From Leptotrichia buccalis C-1013-b (lineage in GTDB: Bacteria; Fusobacteriota; Fusobacteriia; Fusobacteriales; Leptotrichiaceae), in assembly GCF_000023905.1 (NCBI RefSeq), contig NC_013192.1, positions 1,550,001 through 1,614,000 on the forward strand: DNA of 64,000 nt, read 5' to 3'. The stretch's first letter is position 1; each line of letters begins with the position of its first letter. The position numbers and the translations under genes were made by a program. The notes under the pieces were generated by a model. It worked only from the letters and a program-made list of their open reading frames with translations. It ran no database searches and had not been told where the DNA came from. Positions 16,062-24,282 of the stretch are shown piece by piece.

Positions 16062-16811
16062 CTATTTTCTGAATGTAATGCAATAAAATCTGTTGTTCCA
16101 TAAAAAATCTGTTTTCTTTTCTTTTACACTTTCAGGTATACATTTTTGGATTTCACTTAAATCAAAATCTGTATTTTTATAGTAATTTTTTGTAAAAATA
16201 CTTTTTTTATATTGAGTTCTAATAAAATCTTCAGTTTCGTCTGCAATCATTATCTTTGAACCAGGTTTTGATACACGAATCATTTCTTTTATAGCTAGAG
16301 CCTTATCAGTAAAAAAATTAATTCCTCCCACATGAAAAACAATATCAAAAACATTATCTTTAAAAGGTAAATCTTCAGCACAGCAATTTACTAATGTAAG
16401 ATTTGTTCTTTTTTTCCAGATAGAATGGCACTTTTTTAACATTCCATAGGAAATGTCTATACCTGTAAAGTCTAAAGATTTTAAATCAACATTTTGTGGA
16501 ATAAAATTTAAATCCTTTCCCGTACCGATAGAAACATATAAAACAGAAATGCTATTTCTCCACTCCAGATGTTTCATAAGATTTTTTCTCATTTCTGAAA
16601 CTGTATTACCATATCTGAACAATCCTATCCATTTTTCACCAAAATCATACCAAAATGATAACTTATCATACATATTCATATATTTTTTATTATCTCCTAC
16701 GAGATAGTCTCTGTTTACATATGAAAATATTTTTCCATCTCCTTTTAAGTTTTCAATATCAATATTTTCTTTAATTTTTTCTAGAAATTTTTCCTTATCA
16801 CTTCTCATCAT
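16062..16811 (-). CDS. class I SAM-dependent methyltransferase
   Basis: ATG at 16811 (or 16808) is preferred, with AGAGAG upstream; the frame extends ten codons further without a ribosome site. The protein has about 250 residues with the Methyltransf_11/25 layout. It shows VLYVSIGTGKDL (motif I, with S in place of the first Gly), FTGIDISYGML (acidic residue binding ribose), NCCAEDLPFKDNVFDIVFHV, and IKEMIRVSKPGSKIMIADE. The substrate is unknown. The layout resembles UbiE-like small-molecule methyltransferases. It lies alone between the WYL remnant and the AAA-ATPase gene. Confidence 0.8.
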   Translation of the reverse strand: MMRSDKEKFLEKIKENIDIENLKGDGKIFSYVNRDYLVGDNKKYMNMYDKLSFWYDFGEKWIGLFRYGNTVSEMRKNLMKHLEWRNSISVLYVSIGTGKDLNFIPQNVDLKSLDFTGIDISYGMLKKCHSIWKKRTNLTLVNCCAEDLPFKDNVFDIVFHVGGINFFTDKALAIKEMIRVSKPGSKIMIADETEDFIRTQYKKSIFTKNYYKNTDFDLSEIQKCIPESVKEKKTDFLWNNRFYCITFRK

Positions 16812-16989
16812 AGCACTCTCTTTCAATTTTTTATTATACAAACTAAATTTATTTATAATGAATTTTCTGATTAAACAGATAACACTATATATAGTGCAAT
16901 TTCTTTAATATCGAATTAATGATTCCATACAAAAATTAATTAAATGAAAATTCTCAGTTTTACTTTAAAGTAGTTTCATTATATCTAGC

Positions 16990-17035
16990 TTTAGACAAAA
17001 AAGCTGAACTCAAAATTTTAAGCATTTTGAGACAA
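16990..17035 (-). terminator. hairpin downstream of the AAA-ATPase gene
   Basis: On the minus strand CTCAAAA and TTTTGAG form a short stem, followed by TTCAGCTTTTTTG. It lies about 20-60 bp after the stop of the ATPase gene. Confidence 0.5.
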
Positions 17036-17053
17036 CCTCTTTTTTATAATAAA

Positions 17054-18820
17054 TTATTCTTCCTCTGCTACAACCTCCACATCCTTCTTCCTGAATCCCA
17101 TCCCAATTTTCGCAATTTCCTTATAACCTTCATATTTTAACCCTTCAGAATAATTCCTGTCATTTATTTGCTTCAAGGCGCTTCTTGCAGTTCTTTTCAA
17201 ATTTTTGCTATCTTTTGCTCTTGAATACTTAAATTCAAATATAAATGCTTTTTTAGTTTTATTTTTTGGCTTCAATACCAAATCAGGAATTCCATCTCCA
17301 CTTTCTACATTTGATTTTACAAAATAATTTTCTGACATTATGGAAACTAGTCCAATTACAAACAGATGATAAGAATTTTCCTCCTTCAAGTCTCTAAAAC
17401 TTATCGCATTTTTTAAAAGTTCCCTTATTTCCAATCTAAATTTTTCATAATTTCCATTAATCAAATGCTCTTCAAGTCCATAAAATCTATAATGTCCCCG
17501 ATAAGTTCTATACAAAAATCTGATTCTGAAAAAATCAAACAGTTCCTCATTTGGAATTTTCAAGTCGTAAACGTTTCTTTCAAGCTTCTTTTCGATGGTT
17601 AAATATCCGCTGTGAAGGAAAAACTGCCAAATATTCGCATACCCAAAATCATTCACAAAATAATCCCGCTCAATTTCATAATTTTTTCCATTTTCCCTAA
17701 CTTCAAATCCGTAATTATTTTTATTCAAGTTCAAGGCATAATCTATATCCTGAAACGTCACAAAATCATAAATTTCCTTCCTTATGCTCTTATGGCTAAG
17801 CAACTCCTCCAGCTCAAAAATAATTTTCTCGTCTGAATTTTCCAAATAGTTCATAATTTCATCATTACTTGAAGTATTTACCCAATGTTCTTCAATCTTC
17901 TTGTCATCTAAAAAATTAATCGTAGACCAAGGGTTGTAAACTTCATTTTTCCCAAAACAATAACCATTATACCACTTTTTGACTTCTTCCAGTTCGAAGT
18001 TAAGCTCGTAATATTTTAATGCCTCTTCAACTTCACTTTCCAAAATCCCAAAATGTTCAGTATAATTATCACTCAAAACAGTATTCACTTTAAGATTGTT
18101 GAGTCCAGAAAAAATCCCTTCCTTAGCAATTCTTAAAATCCCTGTTATTACTGTAATTTCCACATAATTATTACCTTTTACCGCATTCTCAAAAAAACTT
18201 TTAAAAAATTTTATCGTTTCTTCATAATAACCGTTCGCATGTGCCTTTATTATTGGTTTATCGTATTCATCAATTAGTAAAACTATCTTTTTCCCGTAAT
18301 ATTCGTACAGATACCTTGATAAATCCAGCAAGGCTCTCGTATAATCATAGTCTTTTTTAAACCATACTTTGTCAAATTCAACCAAATCTCTTTCATCTAA
18401 ATTTTCCCTTAAAAATTTAAACTGATTATAAACATCACTAATAGTCCACTTTATGCTATTATAGCCTTTTTTCCAGTCAGAATCTTCAAAATCCTTAAAA
18501 CTGATAAAAATAACTGGATTCTGCCCTTGTCTATCAAAATATTCACTTTTAGAAATTTCTAGATTTTCGAAAAGTTTTTTATTTTCATCTTTATTCTTCA
18601 CATCAAAAAAATACTTTAACATTGACATATTTAGCGATTTCCCAAATCGACGTGGCCTTGTAAACAGAATTCTTGTCGTTCCACTTTCCAGAATTTCTTC
18701 AATTAGCCCAGTTTTATCAAAATAATAGTAATTATTTTGTATCATCACTTCAAAATTGTCAATTCCAACTGGCAAATTTTTCTTTTTTTCCACTTTCTCA
18801 TTTTTTCCCTTTTTAATCAT
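17054..18820 (-). CDS. AAA-ATPase-like / PD-(D/E)XK nuclease domain protein
   Basis: The 588-residue protein has an N-terminal AAA-ATPase-like domain (about 15-300): LPVGIDNFEVMI, YYYFDKTGLIEEIL, Walker A region FTRPRRFGKSLNMSML, Walker B VLLIDEYDKPI. The C-terminal PD-(D/E)XK-like domain (about 480-570) contains GDGIPDLVL then KAFIFEFKYSR. The family (AAA-ATPase-like plus PDDEXK_9) is abundant and often multicopy in Bacteroidetes and Fusobacteria; its function is not established. It may be a defence, toxin or mobile-element function, but the sequence does not decide. It is monocistronic. Confidence 0.85.
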   Translation of the reverse strand: MIKKGKNEKVEKKKNLPVGIDNFEVMIQNNYYYFDKTGLIEEILESGTTRILFTRPRRFGKSLNMSMLKYFFDVKNKDENKKLFENLEISKSEYFDRQGQNPVIFISFKDFEDSDWKKGYNSIKWTISDVYNQFKFLRENLDERDLVEFDKVWFKKDYDYTRALLDLSRYLYEYYGKKIVLLIDEYDKPIIKAHANGYYEETIKFFKSFFENAVKGNNYVEITVITGILRIAKEGIFSGLNNLKVNTVLSDNYTEHFGILESEVEEALKYYELNFELEEVKKWYNGYCFGKNEVYNPWSTINFLDDKKIEEHWVNTSSNDEIMNYLENSDEKIIFELEELLSHKSIRKEIYDFVTFQDIDYALNLNKNNYGFEVRENGKNYEIERDYFVNDFGYANIWQFFLHSGYLTIEKKLERNVYDLKIPNEELFDFFRIRFLYRTYRGHYRFYGLEEHLINGNYEKFRLEIRELLKNAISFRDLKEENSYHLFVIGLVSIMSENYFVKSNVESGDGIPDLVLKPKNKTKKAFIFEFKYSRAKDSKNLKRTARSALKQINDRNYSEGLKYEGYKEIAKIGMGFRKKDVEVVAEEE

Positions 18821-18895
18821 ATCCCCTCAATTCCTCTCTTTTTTATTTATTATTAACCACATTATATTTATATTCTTACCAAAAGTCAAATACAT

Positions 18896-19747
18896 TTATT
18901 CAATTTTTTTATTCTGGTTTTCAAAAGAATTTTTATATGATTTGCGATAATTTATGGGAGATATATTTTCTTTATTTTTGAATAGTTTTGAGAAATTTTG
19001 AGCATCTTCTATTCCGACAGACTGTGCAATAATATTGACTGGATAATCTGTCTGAGTCAGCAGTTCCTTTGCTTTTGCAATTCTTAAATTTGTCAAATAG
19101 TCTTTTGGAGCTATTTTCATTTTTTCCTTAAATATTCTGTGCAAATATGTTCTGTCAATGTAAAGAGCTTTTGCAATTTCACTTATGTGTACCGAAGTGT
19201 CAAAATTATTTCTCATAATTTGAAGAGCTTTTGCCAAAATTGTGTTTTTGCTATCTTTTTTAGCATAAGTTAATGGAAAACATTCACTCAAATAATAAAG
19301 GATTTCCAGAAGCCGTGCATTTAAAAGCAAATCGTTATCCTCTGAAATAACTGATATTTCAAATATTTCAACTATCTTATCCCTTATAATATCCCCGCCT
19401 TTTTGTGCTGAAAAAATTGGCTTATTCTTATTAACAGAAGTCCGTCTCAAATATTCAGAAACCATATTCCCTCTAAATCCAATCCAGTAATAAGCCCATG
19501 GCTCGTATTCATCCGCTTCATACCAAATAATTTCCTCAGGCTCAATAAAGAAAAACTCTCCCGCCTTCAGATGAAAAGTCTTCCCTCTGGAATAAAAAGT
19601 CCCTTTTCCTGATTTTATATAATGCAACATATAGCCACTTCTAGTGGTTGGGCCATATTTGTGCAAAGGTTTTGTTTCTTCATATCCGACTGTGTATAAA
19701 AATAGATTTTCATTGTTGTTTGAATTATTAAAAAAATATCTTGCCAT
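18896..19747 (-). CDS. AraC-family regulator of the PTS-GH32 gene
   Basis: The 283-residue protein has an N-terminal cupin-like sensor domain (about 10-150; HYIKSGKGTFYSRGKTFHLKAGEFFFIEP) and a C-terminal AraC DNA-binding domain (about 180-275). The latter has two helix-turn-helix units: HISEIAKALYIDRTYLHRIFKE and VNIIAQSVGIEDAQNFSKLFK. It starts with ATG behind GAGGAG. It is divergent from the sucrose PTS/GH32 fusion, and the two promoters share the same 40 bp, so local regulation is likely (inference). AraC regulators of this cupin type commonly sense a sugar. Confidence 0.88.
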   Translation of the reverse strand: MARYFFNNSNNNENLFLYTVGYEETKPLHKYGPTTRSGYMLHYIKSGKGTFYSRGKTFHLKAGEFFFIEPEEIIWYEADEYEPWAYYWIGFRGNMVSEYLRRTSVNKNKPIFSAQKGGDIIRDKIVEIFEISVISEDNDLLLNARLLEILYYLSECFPLTYAKKDSKNTILAKALQIMRNNFDTSVHISEIAKALYIDRTYLHRIFKEKMKIAPKDYLTNLRIAKAKELLTQTDYPVNIIAQSVGIEDAQNFSKLFKNKENISPINYRKSYKNSFENQNKKIE

Positions 19748-19786
19748 ATTTTTGCACTCCTCTACAAATCAACTTATTTTGTCTAC

Positions 19787-19823
19787 ATTATACCATTGTC
19801 TAAAACTTGAATCAAGGTATAAT
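19787..19823. promoter_or_regulatory. overlapping divergent promoters with central palindrome
   Basis: Plus strand: TTGTCT (19796-19801), 16 bp, TATAAT (19818-19823), towards the PTS-GH32 gene. Minus strand: TTGATT (19810-19815), 17 bp, TATAAT (19787-19792), towards the AraC gene. The palindrome CTTGAATCAAG (19806-19816) lies between the plus-strand boxes and covers the minus-strand -35 box. RNA polymerase could occupy only one promoter at a time. Confidence 0.65.
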
Positions 19824-19907
19824 TTAATCAGAAAAAAGATATATAGAATATTTTTAAACAAAAATAATTTTATAAAAAAGCCACATATTTATAAGGAGGA
19901 AATTTTT

Positions 19908-22748
19908 ATGGAAAGAAAATTTGAAGATATTACAACAGCCATTGCTGAAAAAGTTGGAGGTAGTGAGAATATTCAGTCAGTTACTCACTGTGCAACAAGA
20001 TTACGTCTGGTGTTAAATGATTTTGAGAAAGTTAAAATGGAAGAAATTGAAAATTTAAGGCTTGTAAAAGGGGCATTTGTCGCTGGAAATCAGCTACAGA
20101 TAATATTTGGGGCTGGACTTGTAAATGATGTTTACAGGGAACTGGCAGACTCACTTGGATATTCTGTCAATCATCCATCAGCCAAAACAGCCGAAGAATC
20201 AGCAGTAAAACAGAATCCTTTTCAAAAATTTATAAAATCAATATCTGACGTTTTTATAGAAATAATGCCTTGTATCCTTGCAGCCGCATTATTAATGGGA
20301 CTTACATCCCTTCTTACAACAAAAGGCCTTTTTGGCAACAAAACAATCGTTGAAATGATTCCGCAAATTGCAGGAATTAACAGAATGGTATCAATCGCTT
20401 CAACTGGAATATTTGCATTATTGCCAATGATTGTGGCATATTCGGCTACGAAAAGATTTGGAGGTCGAGCTTCACTTGGACTTGCAATAGGAGCTGTAAT
20501 GATTCACCCTGATTTAGCAAATGCTTTTAGTGTAGCAGGAGGTTCAGCAAAGCCTGAAATAATTAATGTTTTTGGATTAAATATAGAATTAGTCGGTTTT
20601 CAAGGCGGAATAATTATAGCACTTATGATTGGTTACATTGTTGCTTCTCTTGACAAATTCTTTAATAAAGTATTGCCTGACTTAATAAAATTTGTACTTG
20701 CACCAATGCTTACAATTTTAATTTCATCAATTCTGTTATTTACAGTTATCGGGCCGTTTGGACGTGAACTTGGAAACGGATTAACTAACGGACTGCTTTG
20801 GATTGCTGAACATACTGGAGTTTTTGGATATATGCTTTTTGCAGGAGTACAGCAAGTAATTGTAATTACAGGACTACATCACACTTTTGGAGCAATAGAG
20901 GCACAGCTTCTTGCAAGTACAAACCATGATTTCTTAAACCCGCTAATGTCAGTAGCTTTAGTTGCACAAGGTGGAGCAGTGTTAGGGTACATGTTTCTTC
21001 ATCGTAATAACAACAAAACAAAGGAAATCTGCATATCAGCATTTACATCTGTTTTATTCGGTATTTCAGAGCCAGCATTATTTGGTGTCAACATTAAATA
21101 CAAATACCCATTAATAGCAGGATGTATCGCAGGAGCAATCAGCGAAGCCTACGTTTATTTCAGCAAACTGACTGCAACAGGTTTTGGAACAACAGGAGTA
21201 CCTGGTTTTACAATCGTCGAACCTGCAAACAACGGACACTTAAACTTTATAATTGCACATTTAATAGCAGTTCTGGCAGGTATTGGATTAACAATAATGA
21301 TTGGAAAAGTTTACGAGAAAAAAATAAAAAAAGAAGTTGATAAAATGGTTAAAAACAGCCCTTTCAGGCAAAAATTTCACATTGAAGCTCCAAGCGGTTA
21401 TTTAAATGATCCGAACGGCTTTAGCTTTTTTAATGGCGAGTGCAATTTATTTTACCAATGGACTCCTTATATGTATTCATCTGAAAATGTCTGGTATCAA
21501 GGATGGTATCATTTAAAAGGGACTGATTTTCTAACTTGGGAAAAACTGGGAGCAGGAATTGAGGCAGATGAAAGATTTGCTACTCATGGTGCATATTCTG
21601 GAAGTGCTATTGCTGATGATGATAAATTAACAATATTTTACACAGGAAATACAAGAAATGAAGACTGGCAACGGATTCCTTATCAAGTTATTGCTACAAT
21701 GGACAAAAACAATATAATTACAAAACGTGAAAATCCTGAAATCACAGGTATTTTAGATGGATACACCGATCATTTTAGATATCCTAAAATATGGAAAAAT
21801 TTTGATGGGGAATATTACGCAATAATAGGAATACAAAGAAAAAATTTGACAGGAACAGCGGTAATTGCACATTCTAAAGACACATATAACTGGCAAATAC
21901 TGGGAGAAATTGACACAAACCTAAAAAATTTTGGATATATGTGGGAATGTCCTGACTACTTTGAACTCGAAGATAACGGAGTGTTCGTTTTTTCACCACA
22001 AGGATTATATCCGCAAGGGAACGATTATCACAATATTTATCAGACAGGATATTTAATAGGAGATAAAATTGATAAAAACAATCTAAAATTAAATGAAATA
22101 ACTGATTTTCAGGAACTTGACAAAGGTTTTGACTTTTATGCTCCACAATCTACAAGCACACCCGATAACCGCAGAATCCTAATTGGCTGGATGGGACTTC
22201 CTGAAATGAAATATCCGACTGAAAAATACGGATATTGCGGATGCCTAACTTTGCCTAGGGAATTAACAATCAAAAATGGAAAATTATATCAAAATCCAGT
22301 AAAAGAAATTGACAAATATAGAAAAAATAAGATAATTTTAAATAAAGAGGAACTCAAAACTGGAATTTCAGCAGAAAACTCATACGAACTTCAAGCAAAA
22401 TTTGAAAATATAAAAGAATCATTTACCATCGACTTATTTTCCAATGAAAAACACACTGAATACGCCAGAATAAAATATTCAGCCACGAAAAAAGAACTAT
22501 GGCTAGACAGAGGAAATATGGACATCCCTGTAAACGAAAGCCATGGAACAAAAAGACTAATTGCAAATAATCTTGAAAATAATTTAACTCTTGACATTTT
22601 TGTTGACACAAGTTCTATCGAAATATTTGTAAATAACGGAGAAAAAATCGCCTCTTCAAGAATTTTTACAACAAATGAAGAAAGATTTATTTTTGCTGAT
22701 TTAAAAGAAAACGCAGGAAAAATAACTTATGTAGAACTTGATTTTTAA
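19908..22748 (+). CDS. sucrose-type PTS EIIBC fused to GH32 sucrose-6-phosphate hydrolase
   Basis: One 946-residue frame starts at ATG 19908 behind AAGGAGG. Residues 1-90 are EIIB (phosphorylatable Cys28 in THCATRLRLVL). Residues about 110-470 are a glucoside-type EIIC (GLHHTFGAIEAQLL, FGISEPALFGVN, about ten helices). After KVYEKKIKKEVDK the GH32 part begins at Met480: YLNDPNG with nucleophile Asp501, YTGNTRNED, and the ECPD motif with acid/base Glu680. A C-terminal beta-sandwich follows. Uptake would give sucrose 6-phosphate, and the fused domain would cleave it to glucose 6-phosphate and fructose. The RDP motif reads RYP (Tyr625), which is odd. No EIIA domain is present. Met480 could serve as an internal start but has only a weak ribosome site. 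Confidence 0.9.
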   Translation: MERKFEDITTAIAEKVGGSENIQSVTHCATRLRLVLNDFEKVKMEEIENLRLVKGAFVAGNQLQIIFGAGLVNDVYRELADSLGYSVNHPSAKTAEESAVKQNPFQKFIKSISDVFIEIMPCILAAALLMGLTSLLTTKGLFGNKTIVEMIPQIAGINRMVSIASTGIFALLPMIVAYSATKRFGGRASLGLAIGAVMIHPDLANAFSVAGGSAKPEIINVFGLNIELVGFQGGIIIALMIGYIVASLDKFFNKVLPDLIKFVLAPMLTILISSILLFTVIGPFGRELGNGLTNGLLWIAEHTGVFGYMLFAGVQQVIVITGLHHTFGAIEAQLLASTNHDFLNPLMSVALVAQGGAVLGYMFLHRNNNKTKEICISAFTSVLFGISEPALFGVNIKYKYPLIAGCIAGAISEAYVYFSKLTATGFGTTGVPGFTIVEPANNGHLNFIIAHLIAVLAGIGLTIMIGKVYEKKIKKEVDKMVKNSPFRQKFHIEAPSGYLNDPNGFSFFNGECNLFYQWTPYMYSSENVWYQGWYHLKGTDFLTWEKLGAGIEADERFATHGAYSGSAIADDDKLTIFYTGNTRNEDWQRIPYQVIATMDKNNIITKRENPEITGILDGYTDHFRYPKIWKNFDGEYYAIIGIQRKNLTGTAVIAHSKDTYNWQILGEIDTNLKNFGYMWECPDYFELEDNGVFVFSPQGLYPQGNDYHNIYQTGYLIGDKIDKNNLKLNEITDFQELDKGFDFYAPQSTSTPDNRRILIGWMGLPEMKYPTEKYGYCGCLTLPRELTIKNGKLYQNPVKEIDKYRKNKIILNKEELKTGISAENSYELQAKFENIKESFTIDLFSNEKHTEYARIKYSATKKELWLDRGNMDIPVNESHGTKRLIANNLENNLTLDIFVDTSSIEIFVNNGEKIASSRIFTTNEERFIFADLKENAGKITYVELDF

Positions 22749-22906
22749 TATTTCACTTTTATTCTAATTCTTTTATAAAATATCAAATTAACTAGATTCA
22801 TTATTAAAAAATCTAACTTTTTATTTAATAACTATTCTCCTTTTAAATAGTAAATGTTTAATAAAGTTTGAATTACATATTTTATTATGTTTTTTCTTTT
22901 TTTCTC

Positions 22907-23016
22907 GCAGGATTGCTCATTGCCGCAAATCCTGCACCTATGGCCAGTCTATGACATTTTTCTGCACTGACAAAAAGCTCGCTATGCTAAAACAGTTTTG
23001 CCAGTACAGAAAAATG
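22907..23016. repeat. two-hairpin dispersed element, copy B
   Basis: The element lies between the converging PTS-GH32 and msmK genes. Hairpin 1: GCAGGATTGC (22907-22916) with GCAAATCCTGC (22925-22935), loop containing TTGCC. Linker with CCAGTCTA. Hairpin 2: 21-bp arms 22955-22975 (CATTTTTCTGCACTG...) and 22996-23016, with two mismatches, loop CTCGCTATGC. The plan is the same as copies A and C but the stem sequences are different. The remainder of the 22749-23149 gap is AT-rich without other clear signals. Confidence 0.6.
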
Positions 23017-23086
23017 CTTCGACAGATTAGTTTATACTAGATTCTATTTAAAAAGTGAAAATTATATTTTAATCATTTGAAAATAA

Positions 23087-23122
23087 TTAAAAACTCAGAT
23101 AACTTCCAAGCTACCTGAGTTT
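23087..23122 (-). terminator. terminator of the msm operon
   Basis: AAACTCAG (23091-23098) and CTGAGTTT (23115-23122) form a stem. On the minus strand it is followed by TTTTTAATTATTTT, ending transcription after msmK. Confidence 0.7.
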
Positions 23123-23149
23123 AATCAAATATATAAACAACTATTTGGA

Positions 23150-24253
23150 TTACAAACTTATATTTTCTTCAGTTTCTATATCAAAAATATGTGCCTTTGT
23201 CGTATCAAATCTAAATATTTTTTCTACTTTCTGATTTGACAAATCATCAATTCCTTCCACGTTCATTCGACAAGTCAGCTGATAATTTCCTAGCGAGAAA
23301 TAAATATATTCTTCATTTCCCATTTGTTCCACAACGCTCACTTTTCCTTTTTTAGAAACACTGTCTTCTTTTTCAGCAACAGTTATACTTTCAGGACGCA
23401 TTCCAAATGTAACTTTTTTTCCTATGTGTGATTTTAATTTATTGGCTTTTTCTCCTAAAATTTCTATTAATGTTCCGTCTAATGAAAAGTATATTTTTCC
23501 GTTTTCTTCTTTTAATTCCCCATCAATAAGGTTCATTGTTGGAGATCCGATAAATCCTGCAACAAATTTGTTGGCTGGATAATGGTATAAATTTAATGGC
23601 GTATCAACTTGCATTATTTTTCCTGAACGCATTACTGTTATTCTATCTCCCATTGTCATTGCCTCAACCTGATCATGCGTTACGTAAATCATCGTTGTTT
23701 TTAGTTCTTTGTGAAGCTGTGTAATTCTTAGTCTCATTGATACTCTTAATTTTGCGTCCAAATTTGAAAGCGGCTCATCAAACAGGAATACATCTGGATT
23801 TCTCACAATTGCTCTTCCAAGAGCTACCCTTTGTCTTTGTCCACCTGACATTTCTTTAGGTTTTCTATCTAATAATTCTGTAATTTCAAGCTTTTCAGCG
23901 GCTTCTCTCACACGTCTATCTATCTCATCTTTTGGAGTTTTTTTCAATTTTAACCCGAAAGACATATTTTCATAAACTGTCATATGTGGATAAAGCGCAT
24001 AATTTTGGAAAACCATTGATATTCCTCTGTCTTTTGGAGGAACATTATTAACTAGTCTGTCGCCTATATAAACTTCTCCACCAGTAATGTCTTCAAGTCC
24101 TGCAATCATTCTCAAAGTTGTTGACTTTGCACAGCCTGAAGGTCCTACAAACACCATAAATTCCCCATCTTTTATATCTAAATCTATTCCATGAACTGCC
24201 TTAAAACCATTTGGATATTGTTTTTCCACTTTTTTTAATCTTACTTCAGCCAT
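23150..24253 (-). CDS. msmK: sugar ABC transporter ATP-binding protein (MsmK/UgpC type)
   Basis: The 367-residue protein has the N-terminal ATPase of CUT1 sugar importers plus a C-terminal TOBE/regulatory domain (about 240-360). Motifs are Walker A GPSGCAKST (Ala replaces the usual third Gly), Q-loop VFQNYALYPHMTV, signature MSGGQRQRVALGRAI, Walker B VFLFDEPLSNLDAKLR and H-loop YVTHDQVEAMTM. It powers the MsmEFG importer encoded upstream. It may also serve other importers, as MsmK does in streptococci. It is the last gene of the operon and starts behind GGAGG. Confidence 0.92.
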   Translation of the reverse strand: MAEVRLKKVEKQYPNGFKAVHGIDLDIKDGEFMVFVGPSGCAKSTTLRMIAGLEDITGGEVYIGDRLVNNVPPKDRGISMVFQNYALYPHMTVYENMSFGLKLKKTPKDEIDRRVREAAEKLEITELLDRKPKEMSGGQRQRVALGRAIVRNPDVFLFDEPLSNLDAKLRVSMRLRITQLHKELKTTMIYVTHDQVEAMTMGDRITVMRSGKIMQVDTPLNLYHYPANKFVAGFIGSPTMNLIDGELKEENGKIYFSLDGTLIEILGEKANKLKSHIGKKVTFGMRPESITVAEKEDSVSKKGKVSVVEQMGNEEYIYFSLGNYQLTCRMNVEGIDDLSNQKVEKIFRFDTTKAHIFDIETEENISL

Positions 24254-24282
24254 TTATATTCCTCCATTTTTTCTATTTTTAT

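Noticed and set aside
16990-17035. Insertion-sequence scar (AGGTTGTCTCAAAA)
   Set aside because: The position right after a gene and the T-run make a terminator the simpler reading.
17054-18820. Abortive-infection or retron-type defence system around the AAA/PD-(D/E)XK gene
   Set aside because: There is no reverse transcriptase, ncRNA or second effector gene beside it; the family is common and uncharacterised.
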